43,786 nt of DNA from Lachnospiraceae bacterium (lineage in GTDB: Bacteria > Bacillota > Clostridia > Lachnospirales > Lachnospiraceae): assembly GCA_900751785.1 (NCBI GenBank), contig CAADSM010000109.1:1-43786 (forward strand), in the 5' to 3' direction. The notes beneath the pieces were generated by a model. That model was given only the letters and a program-made list of their open reading frames with translations. It was not told the DNA's origin and did not search any database. Numbering within the stretch: position 1 is the first letter of the stretch; each line of letters opens with the position of its first letter. Below are positions 29,479 through 37,696 of this stretch, in pieces. A program made the translations under genes and the position numbers.

Positions 29479-30183
29479 CTACCACCTCCCGACATTCTTC
29501 ATCTTCTTTCCTGAGATCAGGTTCATCAGGAAAATGACCAGAAATGCGATGACCATTACGATCGCGACCCAGATCCCCGCAGTCAGATAATCGCCGTCCT
29601 GGATGACCATGGCGATCTTCTGTGAGATCGTCCCCGTCTTCCCGGGGATATTTCCCGCCAGCATAGAGGTTGCTCCATACTCTCCCAGCGCTCTTGCAAA
29701 GGTCAGGATCGTCCCCGACGCAATGCCCGGTCCCGCTGTCGGCACGACGACCTTCCAGAAGATTTTTATATCAGACATCCCAAGAGTCCGCGCAGCATAG
29801 ACCAGATTGGCATCGATCTGCTCCATCGCCGCCCTGGCATTACGGTACATGAGCGGAAAGGCGATCACAGTCGCCGCGATCACGCACCCCAGCCATGTCT
29901 GGACTACCTTAAATCCAAACTCGTCAAACAGAAATTCTCCGAGAGGGCGCCTCCTGCTGAATAAAAGAAGCAGAAAGAAGCCTGCCACTGTAGGCGGCAG
30001 CACCATAGGGAGCGTCAGGATCCCGTCTATAACAGCCTTCTTCCCAGGGGAGGTCTTCACCACCTTCCGCGCCGCAAAAATCCCCAGAAAAAAGGATATG
30101 ATCGTCGCCACCACTCCGGTCTTCAGGGATATGAACAGCGGACTCCAGTCCAGTTCTCGAATAATCTGCATCATCTCTTCCAT
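29479..30183 (-). CDS. modB: Molybdate ABC transporter permease ModB
   Basis: 234 residues with about five membrane helices. The N-terminal SPLFISLKTGVVATIISFFLGIFAA and LTLPMVLPPTVAGFFLLLLF and the EAA-like coupling loop (AARTLGMSDIKIFWKVVVPTAGPGI) mark it as ModB. Contains the typical ARALGEYGATSMLAGNIPGKT near residues 165-185. Forms the membrane channel with ModC and receives molybdate from ModA. Confidence 0.93.
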   Translation of the reverse strand: MEEMMQIIRELDWSPLFISLKTGVVATIISFFLGIFAARKVVKTSPGKKAVIDGILTLPMVLPPTVAGFFLLLLFSRRRPLGEFLFDEFGFKVVQTWLGCVIAATVIAFPLMYRNARAAMEQIDANLVYAARTLGMSDIKIFWKVVVPTAGPGIASGTILTFARALGEYGATSMLAGNIPGKTGTISQKIAMVIQDGDYLTAGIWVAIVMVIAFLVIFLMNLISGKKMKNVGRW

Positions 30184-30198
30184 ATGTATCTCCCTCTC

Positions 30199-30286
30199 GG
30201 CAGACAGCCCTCACTGCCTGACAACGGCGGACATAAGGCATTTCGCCTGTCCGCCGTTTCTCCTGCTTTTCTTATTTGGCTGTCTG
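30199..30286 (-). repeat. Nested inverted repeats between modA and modB
   Basis: Outer arms CAGACAGCC (30201-30209) and GGCTGTCTG (30278-30286); inner arms AACGGCGGACA (30223-30233) and TGTCCGCCGTT (30248-30258), with a small AGGC/GCCT stem inside. No T run. It fills the gap between modA and modB and probably stabilises modA mRNA or lowers modBC expression. Confidence 0.7.
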
Positions 30287-30307
30287 CTGTTTCTCTATCA
30301 GATCTGT

Positions 30308-31177
30308 CTATTCCACATCTGTATCAAAATAATAGGACTCAAATACTTCTTTTGCCTCGTCCGACAGTATGAATGCGAGGAAATCGTCCGCTGCCGCAGA
30401 CTGTGCCTCATCCGCTTCCTCGTTCACGACACGGGCGATCGGATAGATCACGTTCCCAGTCAGATCGTAGCTTACAGTCTGGAGAATGTCAAGGTCCTCC
30501 TCATATCCATATGTATCAGAATAATATGTTGTTCCTACTTCGCAGGAGCCCTCCACTACTGCGGTGAGCACCTTGCTCACATTATCCTGCTCGCTGATCT
30601 CAACGCCGCCCAGCGCCTCAGAGACCTGCTCCGTCGTGATGGATGCCGGGTCGTCTGTCTCTGGAAGCATTCCCAGATTGATGAGCGCCTGTCTTGTATA
30701 TCTGCCGACCGGTACGCTTCCGCCCGCCAGCGCGATGCTCTCCGCATCTCCGATATTCTCAAGGCCTGTCACGCTCGTCCCGCTGTCCTTCAGCGTAACG
30801 ACCACGACCTGGTTGTTCACAACATTTGCTCTCGTCCCCTCTGCCACAAGTCCGTCCTCTTCCAGGTCATCCATCTGCTTCTGCGCCGCAGAGAAGAAGA
30901 TGTCGCACTCATAGCCTTCCTGGATCTGTGTCAGGAGCGTCCCTGAGCTGTCCGGATTGTATGTGATCTTCACCTCCGGGTGCTCCTCATTATACATCTC
31001 TGCAAGCTCTGTCATCACTGTGTTGAGACTGGCAGCGATAAACACCTGGATCTCCGTCTCTTCCGCCTCCTGCGAGTCTCCGTTGTCCGCAGTCTGGCTG
31101 CTTCCGCCTGATGAACATGCCGCCAGCGAGAATACCATAACGCCTGCCAGCAGTGCCGCCAAAATCCTTTTTCTCAT
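30308..31177 (-). CDS. modA: Molybdate-binding lipoprotein ModA
   Basis: 289 residues from ATG 31177 (AGGAGG 10 nt upstream; a longer frame to 31207 crosses this site). Signal peptide MRKRILAALLAGVMVFSLAAC with lipobox LAAC, so it is a membrane-anchored binding protein. The mature part has the ModA pattern: VFIAASLNTVMTELAE, YNPDSSGTLLTQIQEG, DIFFSAAQKQMDDLEEDG and SVPVGRYTRQALI. It captures molybdate (or tungstate) for ModBC. Confidence 0.93.
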   Translation of the reverse strand: MRKRILAALLAGVMVFSLAACSSGGSSQTADNGDSQEAEETEIQVFIAASLNTVMTELAEMYNEEHPEVKITYNPDSSGTLLTQIQEGYECDIFFSAAQKQMDDLEEDGLVAEGTRANVVNNQVVVVTLKDSGTSVTGLENIGDAESIALAGGSVPVGRYTRQALINLGMLPETDDPASITTEQVSEALGGVEISEQDNVSKVLTAVVEGSCEVGTTYYSDTYGYEEDLDILQTVSYDLTGNVIYPIARVVNEEADEAQSAAADDFLAFILSDEAKEVFESYYFDTDVE

Positions 31178-31213
31178 AAATACTGTTCCTCCTATATGTA
31201 AGATCATGGTAAT

Positions 31214-31242
31214 AGTATAACCGATTATTTTTCAAAAAACAA
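31214..31242 (-). promoter_or_regulatory. modABC promoter overlapped by an inverted repeat operator
   Basis: TTGTTT (31237-31242), 17-nt spacer, TATACT (31214-31219). An 8-bp inverted repeat, AACCGATT (31219-31226) and AATCGGTT (31241-31248), brackets the spacer. A repressor bound there would block the promoter. The ModE-like protein encoded just upstream is the natural candidate, although the repeat is not the E. coli ModE consensus. Confidence 0.65.
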
Positions 31243-31260
31243 TCGGTTTTGTTCAGGAGA

Positions 31261-31310
31261 AACACAAAACACCTCCCCGACAGGCAAAACGTCCGGTCGG
31301 AAAAGTGTTT
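31261..31310 (-). terminator. Terminator of the purine/selenium operon
   Basis: A 15-bp stem (31267-31281 with 31296-31310, three G-U pairs), 14-nt loop, then a T-rich GTTTTGTGTTT on the minus strand. It starts 5 nt after the stop of the ModE-fusion gene and separates the operon from modABC. Confidence 0.8.
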
Positions 31311-31314
31311 CCCT

Positions 31315-32241
31315 TCATCTCTGATCACTCTCGAAGATCTCTCTGTATTTTTTCTCTGCAGCCTCGGCGATCTCGCGGTCCAGCCTTTCGTATTTTTCCA
31401 TAAGGCAGCGGCCCTTCTCACTGACCCGCGCAGTGCCTCCCGTTTTTCCGCCCGGACTCCGCTCCACGATCGTGCAGCCCAGCTCCCGCTCCGCCGTGCG
31501 GATCAGAGACCAGCCTTTGCTGTAGGACATCCCCGCCTTCTCGCACGCCTCACGTACACTCCCAAGTATCTCGATCTGCTTTAAGATGACCATCATCCCC
31601 GGACCGAAGAATGGCTCATTCTTCACAAGCTGGACCTTTACCCTCGGATAGACGGACGGAGGGCATTCCTTCTCTGCCATCTCCTCGAAGCGGTCTTCCT
31701 TCCGCGCCCGGATGATCACGCCTCCGTCGCTCACTTCCACGAAGACAGTCTCTGCTCCCGACACGTCGATCGCTCCCTTGAGCCCCCGCTCTCCGCGATA
31801 AGAGTTGATCCCCTCCGTCAGCCGGGAATCAATAAGGACAGGATGCCCCTTGCGCCCTTCATAGACCGGAATGACTACCGGGGCGTCCTGTTCCATCATC
31901 ACCTTGAGCGTACGCTCCGTAAAGAGCGGCACATCTGACGGGCAGAAGAAGATCCTGCCGCAGTTCCCCGCAAGATAGCTGAATCCTCTCGCCGCAAAGT
32001 CCAGCATCTGCTCTGTCTCATAATTCTCTGCCCGCAGAAAAACGACGCCCAGCTTTGCGAGCCGCTTTTCTGTCTCTTCTGCCTTATAGCCAGTCACCAC
32101 CGCGATGTCTTCCACGCCTGCGCGGCGGAAGCTGTAGATCATCCTTCTGATCATACTGCTCCCGTCGGTATGTTCCAGTTCATCATATGAACGAAAACCG
32201 CCCGGCGCTCCCGCGGCGGCGATCACCGCTCCAATCCTCAT
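31315..32241 (-). CDS. MobA/MocA-like nucleotidyltransferase fused to ModE-type DNA-binding domain
   Basis: About 308 residues (ATG 32241; a GTG at 32253 is possible). Residues 1 to ~190 form a MobA/MocA-like NTP-transferase: GAVIAAAGAPGGF at the N-terminus, VVTGYKAEE, FFCPSDVPLF and KGHPVLID. Residues ~205-300 are the ModE winged helix: VKVQLVKNEPFFGPGMMVILKQIEILGSVREACEKAGMSYSKGWSLI. Thus one protein may combine molybdenum-cofactor nucleotide transfer with transcription control. The molybdate-binding TOBE repeats of E. coli ModE are absent. The NTPase lacks the usual LAGG.S.RMG form (AAAGAPGGF), so activity may differ. Confidence 0.82.
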   Translation of the reverse strand: MRIGAVIAAAGAPGGFRSYDELEHTDGSSMIRRMIYSFRRAGVEDIAVVTGYKAEETEKRLAKLGVVFLRAENYETEQMLDFAARGFSYLAGNCGRIFFCPSDVPLFTERTLKVMMEQDAPVVIPVYEGRKGHPVLIDSRLTEGINSYRGERGLKGAIDVSGAETVFVEVSDGGVIIRARKEDRFEEMAEKECPPSVYPRVKVQLVKNEPFFGPGMMVILKQIEILGSVREACEKAGMSYSKGWSLIRTAERELGCTIVERSPGGKTGGTARVSEKGRCLMEKYERLDREIAEAAEKKYREIFESDQR

Positions 32242-32283
32242 AAGTCCTGTCACCGCTTTCTGTCTAATCCTTTCTGTCTGACG

Positions 32284-34878
32284 TTATCTGACCGCCTTCT
32301 GCTTTTTCGAGTAATATGTATCCTCCATCGGCAGCTTTGTTCGGAGAACATGGTCCATCGCGTAGTACGCTCCCTGCGCCGCTGGCGCGGTAGGTATGGT
32401 CGCGATCTCCCCGATCCCTTTGGCGCCATATGCGAACGGGAGCAGTTCCTCCTTCTCCACATAGATCGCATGGATGTCCGGGATCTGCGGCGCCCGCATC
32501 AGTCCCAGCGTGCCATATTTCGCCTGAGGCACAGCGTCCTTCAGGGGGAAGTCTTCCGTGAGGGCATAGCCAAGCCCCATCAGCACACCACCCTCGATCT
32601 GGCCCTGGATGGAGATCGGGTTCACCACCTTGCCCGAATCATGGGCTGCATAGACCTCTTTCACCCTGCCGTCGTCATCCAGGATGACTACATGAGTGGC
32701 AAAGCCATATGCGACATGGCTCTTCGGGAACGGGACATCCGCGCCCAGCTTATCTGTCGGGTCGAAAAACTCCGCGAAGAACTCCCTGCCCTCCAGCTGC
32801 CGGAGATCTCCGCCGGCTTTTTTGAGCTCCACGTTCAGATCGGCCGCCGCCATCCGGACTGCCTCGCCCGTGATCAGCGTCTGACGCGATCCCGACGTAG
32901 TACCGGAATCCGGCGCCACTTCTGAGTTTGCTCCCATATTCCTGATCTGTTCTTTTCCCAGGCCGGTCGTCTCCGCCACCATCTGTACAAACACGGTGGC
33001 GCATCCCTGCCCGATATCGGAAGCCGCGCTGTACAGCTCCACATTTCCGTCATGTACGATCAGCTTCGCCCTTCCTTTATCCGGAAGCCCCACGCCCACG
33101 CCGGCATTTTTCATAGCGCAGGCGATCCCTGCTCTGCCCGGATTGCTCTCATAGGCGTCCTTCACTGCGAGGAGGGTTTCCTTCAGAGCTGTCGAGCAGT
33201 CTGCGATCTGCCCGTTGGGAAGGACCTTCCCCGGCTCGATAGCATTTCTGTAGCGTATCTCCCAGGGGGAGATGCCTATCTTCTCCGCAAGGAGATTGAT
33301 ATTCGACTCCAGCGCGAACTCGCTCTGGCAGACGCCAAATCCGCGGAACGCTCCCGCCGGAGGATTGTTCGTATAGTATCCGTATCCTCTGATATCCGTA
33401 TTCTGATAGCAGTACGGTCCGACCGAATGGGTGCAGGCGCGCTCCAGCACCGGACCGCACAGAGAAGCATACGCCCCTGTGTCAAAATAAATCTCACAGT
33501 CGAGTCCCGTGAAGATGCCGTTCTCATCACAGCCAAGCGTAAAAGTGCCCTCCATTGCATGGCGCTTGGGATGGAAATTGATCGACTCCTGGCGGGAAAA
33601 TACGACTTTCACCGGACGATTCACCTTCATCGCCGCCAGAGCTGCGATGTGCTGGGTGGAGACGTCCTCCTTTCCGCCGAAACCGCCTCCGACAAGCTTG
33701 TTCTCCACTACGACACGCTCTGGATCCCATCCGAACATGATAGAGATCTCCTTTCTCGTGTCATAGACTCCCTGGTCCGTAGACAGGACCTTCACCCCGT
33801 CCTTGTACGGGAACGCCACCGCGCACTCCGGCTCGAGGAAAGCATGCTCTGTGAACGGAGTCGTATACTTCTGTGTCACCACATATTTTGAATTTGCAAG
33901 AGCTGTCTTCGCATCCCCGCGGGTCACATGACGGCTCTGGCACAGGTTGCCTTTTGAGTGAACCTTCGGCGCATCCTCAGCCATCGCTTCCTGTACTGAT
34001 GTAACAGGCTTCAGCTCTTCGTAATCGATCTTCACCAGCTTCTTCGCCTTTTCGAGGATTTCTCTCGACTCTGCCACGACCAGACAGATCGCGTCGCCGA
34101 CACAGCGCGTGACACTGCCCTTGGCGATCATCACATCCCAGTCCTGCTGGAGATGGCCGACCTTATTGTTTGGGACATCCTCCGCTGTCAGAACATCCAG
34201 CACACCGGGGAGTGCCAGCGCTTTCTCATAATGGATGTCCAGCACTCTCGCCCGCGGATATTTTGAGCGGACGGCCGATGCATATACCATGCCCTCCATT
34301 TCTACGTCGTCCGGATATTCGCCGTATCCCAGCACCTTTTCCCGGACATCCAGCCGAAAAGCATGCTTTCCGACTCCGTATGCATCGCCCTTTTCCAGTG
34401 ACTCTTCGATCTTCTCATCACCGCGCAGGATCGCCGCCGCAAGCTGGATCCCCTCGATAATCTTCTTGTATCCTGTACAGCGGCAGATATTTCCTTTCAG
34501 CGCTGTCTTGATCTCTTCCTCTGTCGGATCAGGCACCCGGTCGATGAGCGCCTTTCCCGCCATCACCATACCCGGAATGCAGAATCCGCACTGCACGGAA
34601 CCTTTGGACCCGAAGGCATACACGAAGGCTTCCTTCTCTTCCTCGCTCAGTCCTTCTGTTGTAATGATATTCCTGCCCACGGCCAGCTTCGTCGTCAGCA
34701 CGCAGGACTTTACTGCTTTGCCGTCCACGATGATCGTACATGTGCCGCATGCGCCCTCGCTGCAGCCGTCCTTGACAGAATGCAGATGCAGATCATCCCG
34801 CAGATACCGGAGCAGCGGCTTCTCCTCATCTGTGCTCCTCATGATTCCGTTTACTGTAAAACAATACTTCCCTTTCAT
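32284..34878 (-). CDS. xdhD: Selenium-dependent xanthine dehydrogenase (XdhD-type)
   Basis: 864 residues. An N-terminal 2Fe-2S ferredoxin domain (CSEGACGTCTIIVDG; then C57-type residue) and a second [2Fe-2S] domain (CGFCIPG ... CRCTGY) are fused to the molybdopterin domains (VGGGFGGKEDVSTQ, NNPPAGAFRGFG, GQGCATVF). The catalytic glutamate lies in GAKGIGEIATIP near the C-terminus. There is no FAD domain, so electrons must leave through another protein, probably the adjacent ferredoxin. The family carries a labile selenium at the Mo centre and hydroxylates purines (xanthine, hypoxanthine) in anaerobes. The start overlaps the ferredoxin stop by 4 nt. Confidence 0.9.
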   Translation of the reverse strand: MKGKYCFTVNGIMRSTDEEKPLLRYLRDDLHLHSVKDGCSEGACGTCTIIVDGKAVKSCVLTTKLAVGRNIITTEGLSEEEKEAFVYAFGSKGSVQCGFCIPGMVMAGKALIDRVPDPTEEEIKTALKGNICRCTGYKKIIEGIQLAAAILRGDEKIEESLEKGDAYGVGKHAFRLDVREKVLGYGEYPDDVEMEGMVYASAVRSKYPRARVLDIHYEKALALPGVLDVLTAEDVPNNKVGHLQQDWDVMIAKGSVTRCVGDAICLVVAESREILEKAKKLVKIDYEELKPVTSVQEAMAEDAPKVHSKGNLCQSRHVTRGDAKTALANSKYVVTQKYTTPFTEHAFLEPECAVAFPYKDGVKVLSTDQGVYDTRKEISIMFGWDPERVVVENKLVGGGFGGKEDVSTQHIAALAAMKVNRPVKVVFSRQESINFHPKRHAMEGTFTLGCDENGIFTGLDCEIYFDTGAYASLCGPVLERACTHSVGPYCYQNTDIRGYGYYTNNPPAGAFRGFGVCQSEFALESNINLLAEKIGISPWEIRYRNAIEPGKVLPNGQIADCSTALKETLLAVKDAYESNPGRAGIACAMKNAGVGVGLPDKGRAKLIVHDGNVELYSAASDIGQGCATVFVQMVAETTGLGKEQIRNMGANSEVAPDSGTTSGSRQTLITGEAVRMAAADLNVELKKAGGDLRQLEGREFFAEFFDPTDKLGADVPFPKSHVAYGFATHVVILDDDGRVKEVYAAHDSGKVVNPISIQGQIEGGVLMGLGYALTEDFPLKDAVPQAKYGTLGLMRAPQIPDIHAIYVEKEELLPFAYGAKGIGEIATIPTAPAAQGAYYAMDHVLRTKLPMEDTYYSKKQKAVR

Positions 34879-35429
34879 CGTTCCACCTGCCCCTCCCGGA
34901 CCGTAAAGATTCCGTCATAGTCTATGATCACGCCCCTCGGGCACTTCACCGCGCACATGCCGCACGCGATACATTTCTCTTCATCGATCACCGCATGACT
35001 GTCTTCTATCCTGACTGCATTTACAGGACAGTTTTTTACACAGATCCCGCATGCGATACAGCCTGTGCTGCAGTATTTCCTCGTCTGCGCACCGGGATCC
35101 TCATTGACACATGCAGGGTAAATATGAAATTCGGGCGCTGTGAGCCTGATCAGATTCCGCGGACAGGCTTTCACGCACAGCCCGCATCCCACGCACTTCT
35201 CCCAGTCTACTTCCGCCGCTCCGGCGCTGTTTATACTGATGGCTCCCAGCCTGCAGGCCGCCGCGCAGCTTCCCTGCCCGAGGCACCCCCATTTACACAT
35301 TCCTTCCGGACTGCTTTCTGCCATCTCTCTGCAGTCCCCTGTCCTCTCCTTCCGCGGAACATCTGCTTCCGCACGGCAGCCGCCCGCGCACTGTACAACA
35401 GCCACTCTTTTCTTACGCTTCTGGCCCAT
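34875..35429 (-). CDS. RnfB-like polyferredoxin
   Basis: 184 residues from ATG 35429 (AAGGAGAGG 6 nt upstream). The N-terminal CAGGCRAEA and CKWGCLGQGSCAAACRLGAI pattern is RnfB-like, and three further clusters follow (CVGCGLCVKACP, CSTGCIACGICVKNCP, CIACGMCAVKCP), so three to four 4Fe-4S centres are expected. There is no membrane segment, unlike true RnfB. It probably shuttles electrons between xanthine dehydrogenase and YgfK or another acceptor. Translationally coupled to xdhD. Confidence 0.85.
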   Translation of the reverse strand: MGQKRKKRVAVVQCAGGCRAEADVPRKERTGDCREMAESSPEGMCKWGCLGQGSCAAACRLGAISINSAGAAEVDWEKCVGCGLCVKACPRNLIRLTAPEFHIYPACVNEDPGAQTRKYCSTGCIACGICVKNCPVNAVRIEDSHAVIDEEKCIACGMCAVKCPRGVIIDYDGIFTVREGQVER

Positions 35430-35541
35430 AATCTTCCTCTCCTTGCCATTTAGTGGAGGAATGCCCGCACATTCCCCTTCGGCGTGCACGCCGGGACTGA
35501 CTCTGCCGTTTACACTGTCTGCACACGCCTGTATTGATCTG

Positions 35542-36900
35542 TTATATCGACAGATCCTCCTTCCTGTCGATATCCTTCAATTCTTCCGGATCCGCCTGAA
35601 CGATCCTAAGACTTTCCTCATGCCGTCTCATCACCTGTCTTCCGCCCTCGTCCCCGGTAAGATTTAAAAGCTCCTGAAAATATTTCCTGTCCCACAGAAC
35701 CGGATTCCCTGTCCGTCTTCCGTTCCCCGCGCAGACGATGCTCCCGGGATGGCGCATCCCGGTATTAAAAATGCACTGAAGTGTGGATGTCTTGAGCCCC
35801 GGCTGGTCACACACCGAAAACAGGACTCCGTTCAGCTCCGGCCGGCGGTCAAGCGCGCTCTTCAGCCCGAGAATGAGCGAACGGGAAATCCCCCGCTCCG
35901 GTTCATGGTTCCATACCGGCGTGATCCCCATCTTCTCCGCCGCTGCTGCGATCTCTTCAGATCCCGTGACAATAAACGCCGGGAAAGAGCCGAACGCCTG
36001 CACGCGCTCCAGCGTATGCTCATAGAGCGGCCGGTTCCTGACAAGGGCGCTCAGCTTATTCCCGCCGAAACGAGTTCCCGCCCCTGCCGCCAGGATCACG
36101 ATCGCGTATCTGTCTTTCATCCGCTCGAATCCGGTCACTGCCTCGAGTACTCCGCCCCCGATCGCTCTCGCCTTGTCGGAGACGGTATAACAGTGGAAAA
36201 CCTCTGTCCTGGCGTCGATATCGCCGATCTTCAGGTTCTTCCATACGCGCACGCCTTCCTGGAGCATCCCCCGGACGATCCCTGACATCTGCGCATATAC
36301 CGGGACGCCTCCCGTGAGAGCGACGATCTGTCCTTTCTCCACATAGTCCCCGATCTGCACCTTCGGCTCGATCCTGCCGTCCGCACCCGCGCGGATCAGC
36401 CTCTCAATGGTATAACCGCCCACATTGCCGGGGACCCCGGTATTCGGGATCGCGCTCCCGTGCCATATGATATTGCCCAGCGTATGTCCCCGCTTTGTCT
36501 CCACCACACAGTTGCAGTCCTGCCCTGCCGTGAATCCCGGGCCGACGCCGACCACAAAAGGTGCGTCCGTGATCTCTGTCCCCAGATTCTTCTTTGCAAG
36601 GATCGCATCCACGATCACATCCGGCTGAAACCATTTCCTGCACTCCATCTCGGGATCCGTCATCACCGCAATATCTCCGCGCTCCATCACCGCCAGTGCC
36701 GACTGCCTGTCTTCCGCGAGGAATCCTTCCATCTCTTCGATCCGCGCGCTTCCTTCATACACTGCTCTCGAGAGAGCCACTGTCCTTCGCACGGTAAGCG
36801 GGACTTCGATCTCTGTCATCAGGATCTGATGACCTGCTCCGTATAGCCTCGATGCGATCCCTGTTGCAAGGTCTCCCGCTCCTCTTATCAAAATCTTCAT
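35542..36900 (-). CDS. YqeB-type Se-Mo hydroxylase maturation protein fused to MobA-like transferase
   Basis: 452 residues. Residues 1 to ~262 match the EF2563/YqeB family of selenium-dependent molybdenum hydroxylase systems (MKILIRGAGDLATGIASRLY, VDAILAKKN, VVGVGPGFTAG, HGSAIPNTGVPGNVGGY). Residues ~265-452 are a MocA/MobA NTP transferase with AIVILAAGAGTRFGGNK, SVCDQPGL and GRRTGNPVLWD, which would add a nucleotide to the molybdopterin. The fusion couples cofactor insertion/selenation with nucleotide attachment. It lies between the yqeC and ferredoxin genes. Confidence 0.88.
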   Translation of the reverse strand: MKILIRGAGDLATGIASRLYGAGHQILMTEIEVPLTVRRTVALSRAVYEGSARIEEMEGFLAEDRQSALAVMERGDIAVMTDPEMECRKWFQPDVIVDAILAKKNLGTEITDAPFVVGVGPGFTAGQDCNCVVETKRGHTLGNIIWHGSAIPNTGVPGNVGGYTIERLIRAGADGRIEPKVQIGDYVEKGQIVALTGGVPVYAQMSGIVRGMLQEGVRVWKNLKIGDIDARTEVFHCYTVSDKARAIGGGVLEAVTGFERMKDRYAIVILAAGAGTRFGGNKLSALVRNRPLYEHTLERVQAFGSFPAFIVTGSEEIAAAAEKMGITPVWNHEPERGISRSLILGLKSALDRRPELNGVLFSVCDQPGLKTSTLQCIFNTGMRHPGSIVCAGNGRRTGNPVLWDRKYFQELLNLTGDEGGRQVMRRHEESLRIVQADPEELKDIDRKEDLSI

Positions 36901-36936
36901 CTTGCCTGTCTTCCTCCCGGTCCCGGAAAGCAGCGC

Positions 36937-37689
36937 TCACCTGATCCATTCCTCATAGCAGGACACGATCACATTCCCGATCTCTTTCTCCCGGAGCATC
37001 CTGCATATCTCAAGCGCGCACTCTCTCCTCTTTCTGTCATCCGCTTTATTTAAAACAACCGTGTACACGGCTTCAACCGGGCATCCTTTTCTTCCCGCCT
37101 GGTCCGATGCCGCAAGAAATGCGATATCCTCCGCCGTGACCCGTTCCGTAATATTCTTATCCAACAGCTCTGCCGCCCGCTCCGGTCTGAAGCAGACGTC
37201 TTCAAGCCTCTGTCCGACCGCATCCAGCCCGTACACCGAGAGCACGTGGGTCGTCTCCGGCAGGATCACAGGCTCCTGTTCTCCCGGCACTTTCAGCGGC
37301 AGCCTCCTAGCCCCGTCCGCTTCGATGAGGACGGGCAGTCCCATCTTCCATATTTTATCCAAAAACTCACAGGGAACTCCCTGCATCTTCCCGCCCGGCG
37401 CCGGCTGTCCCGCCCACACCTGCCCGTACTCTGCAAGCAGTTCCCTCATCCTCTCTTCCTCCGGTTCCAGAAGGAACCATGGTTTCTCCTCCGCCATCAT
37501 GCGGGTAGTCGTCATAACGATCACCTGCTGCCCGCTCCGGACATACTCCTGTGCAAGACGGCGGATCGTACTTGTCTTCCCGCCTGCGCCTGCCGCCGCG
37601 ACGACCGGGGAGGGAATTTCGTCCAGCCCCGCGGCCTTGAGCAGCGCAGTCTCTTCACATAATCTGTTGTCTCTATAGATGTACAGCAT
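36937..37689 (-). CDS. yqeC: YqeC, selenium-dependent hydroxylase accessory protein
   Basis: 250 residues from ATG 37689, which begins just after the hydantoinase stop. A P-loop (VVAAAGAGGKTSTIRR) and DGARRLPLKVPGEQEPVILPETTHV identify the YqeC family found only with selenium-dependent molybdenum hydroxylases. VLNKADDRKR is a further conserved segment. Its probable role is in making or inserting the selenium-containing cofactor. Confidence 0.9.
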   Translation of the reverse strand: MLYIYRDNRLCEETALLKAAGLDEIPSPVVAAAGAGGKTSTIRRLAQEYVRSGQQVIVMTTTRMMAEEKPWFLLEPEEERMRELLAEYGQVWAGQPAPGGKMQGVPCEFLDKIWKMGLPVLIEADGARRLPLKVPGEQEPVILPETTHVLSVYGLDAVGQRLEDVCFRPERAAELLDKNITERVTAEDIAFLAASDQAGRKGCPVEAVYTVVLNKADDRKRRECALEICRMLREKEIGNVIVSCYEEWIR

Positions 37690-37696
37690 AGTATTT

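Noticed and set aside
29807..30946. Long open frame (379 codons) on the plus strand across modB and modA
   Set aside because: It is antisense to two clear Mod genes with intact motifs; its product is Cys/Leu/Arg-rich without any family pattern. High GC at third positions leaves such shadows.
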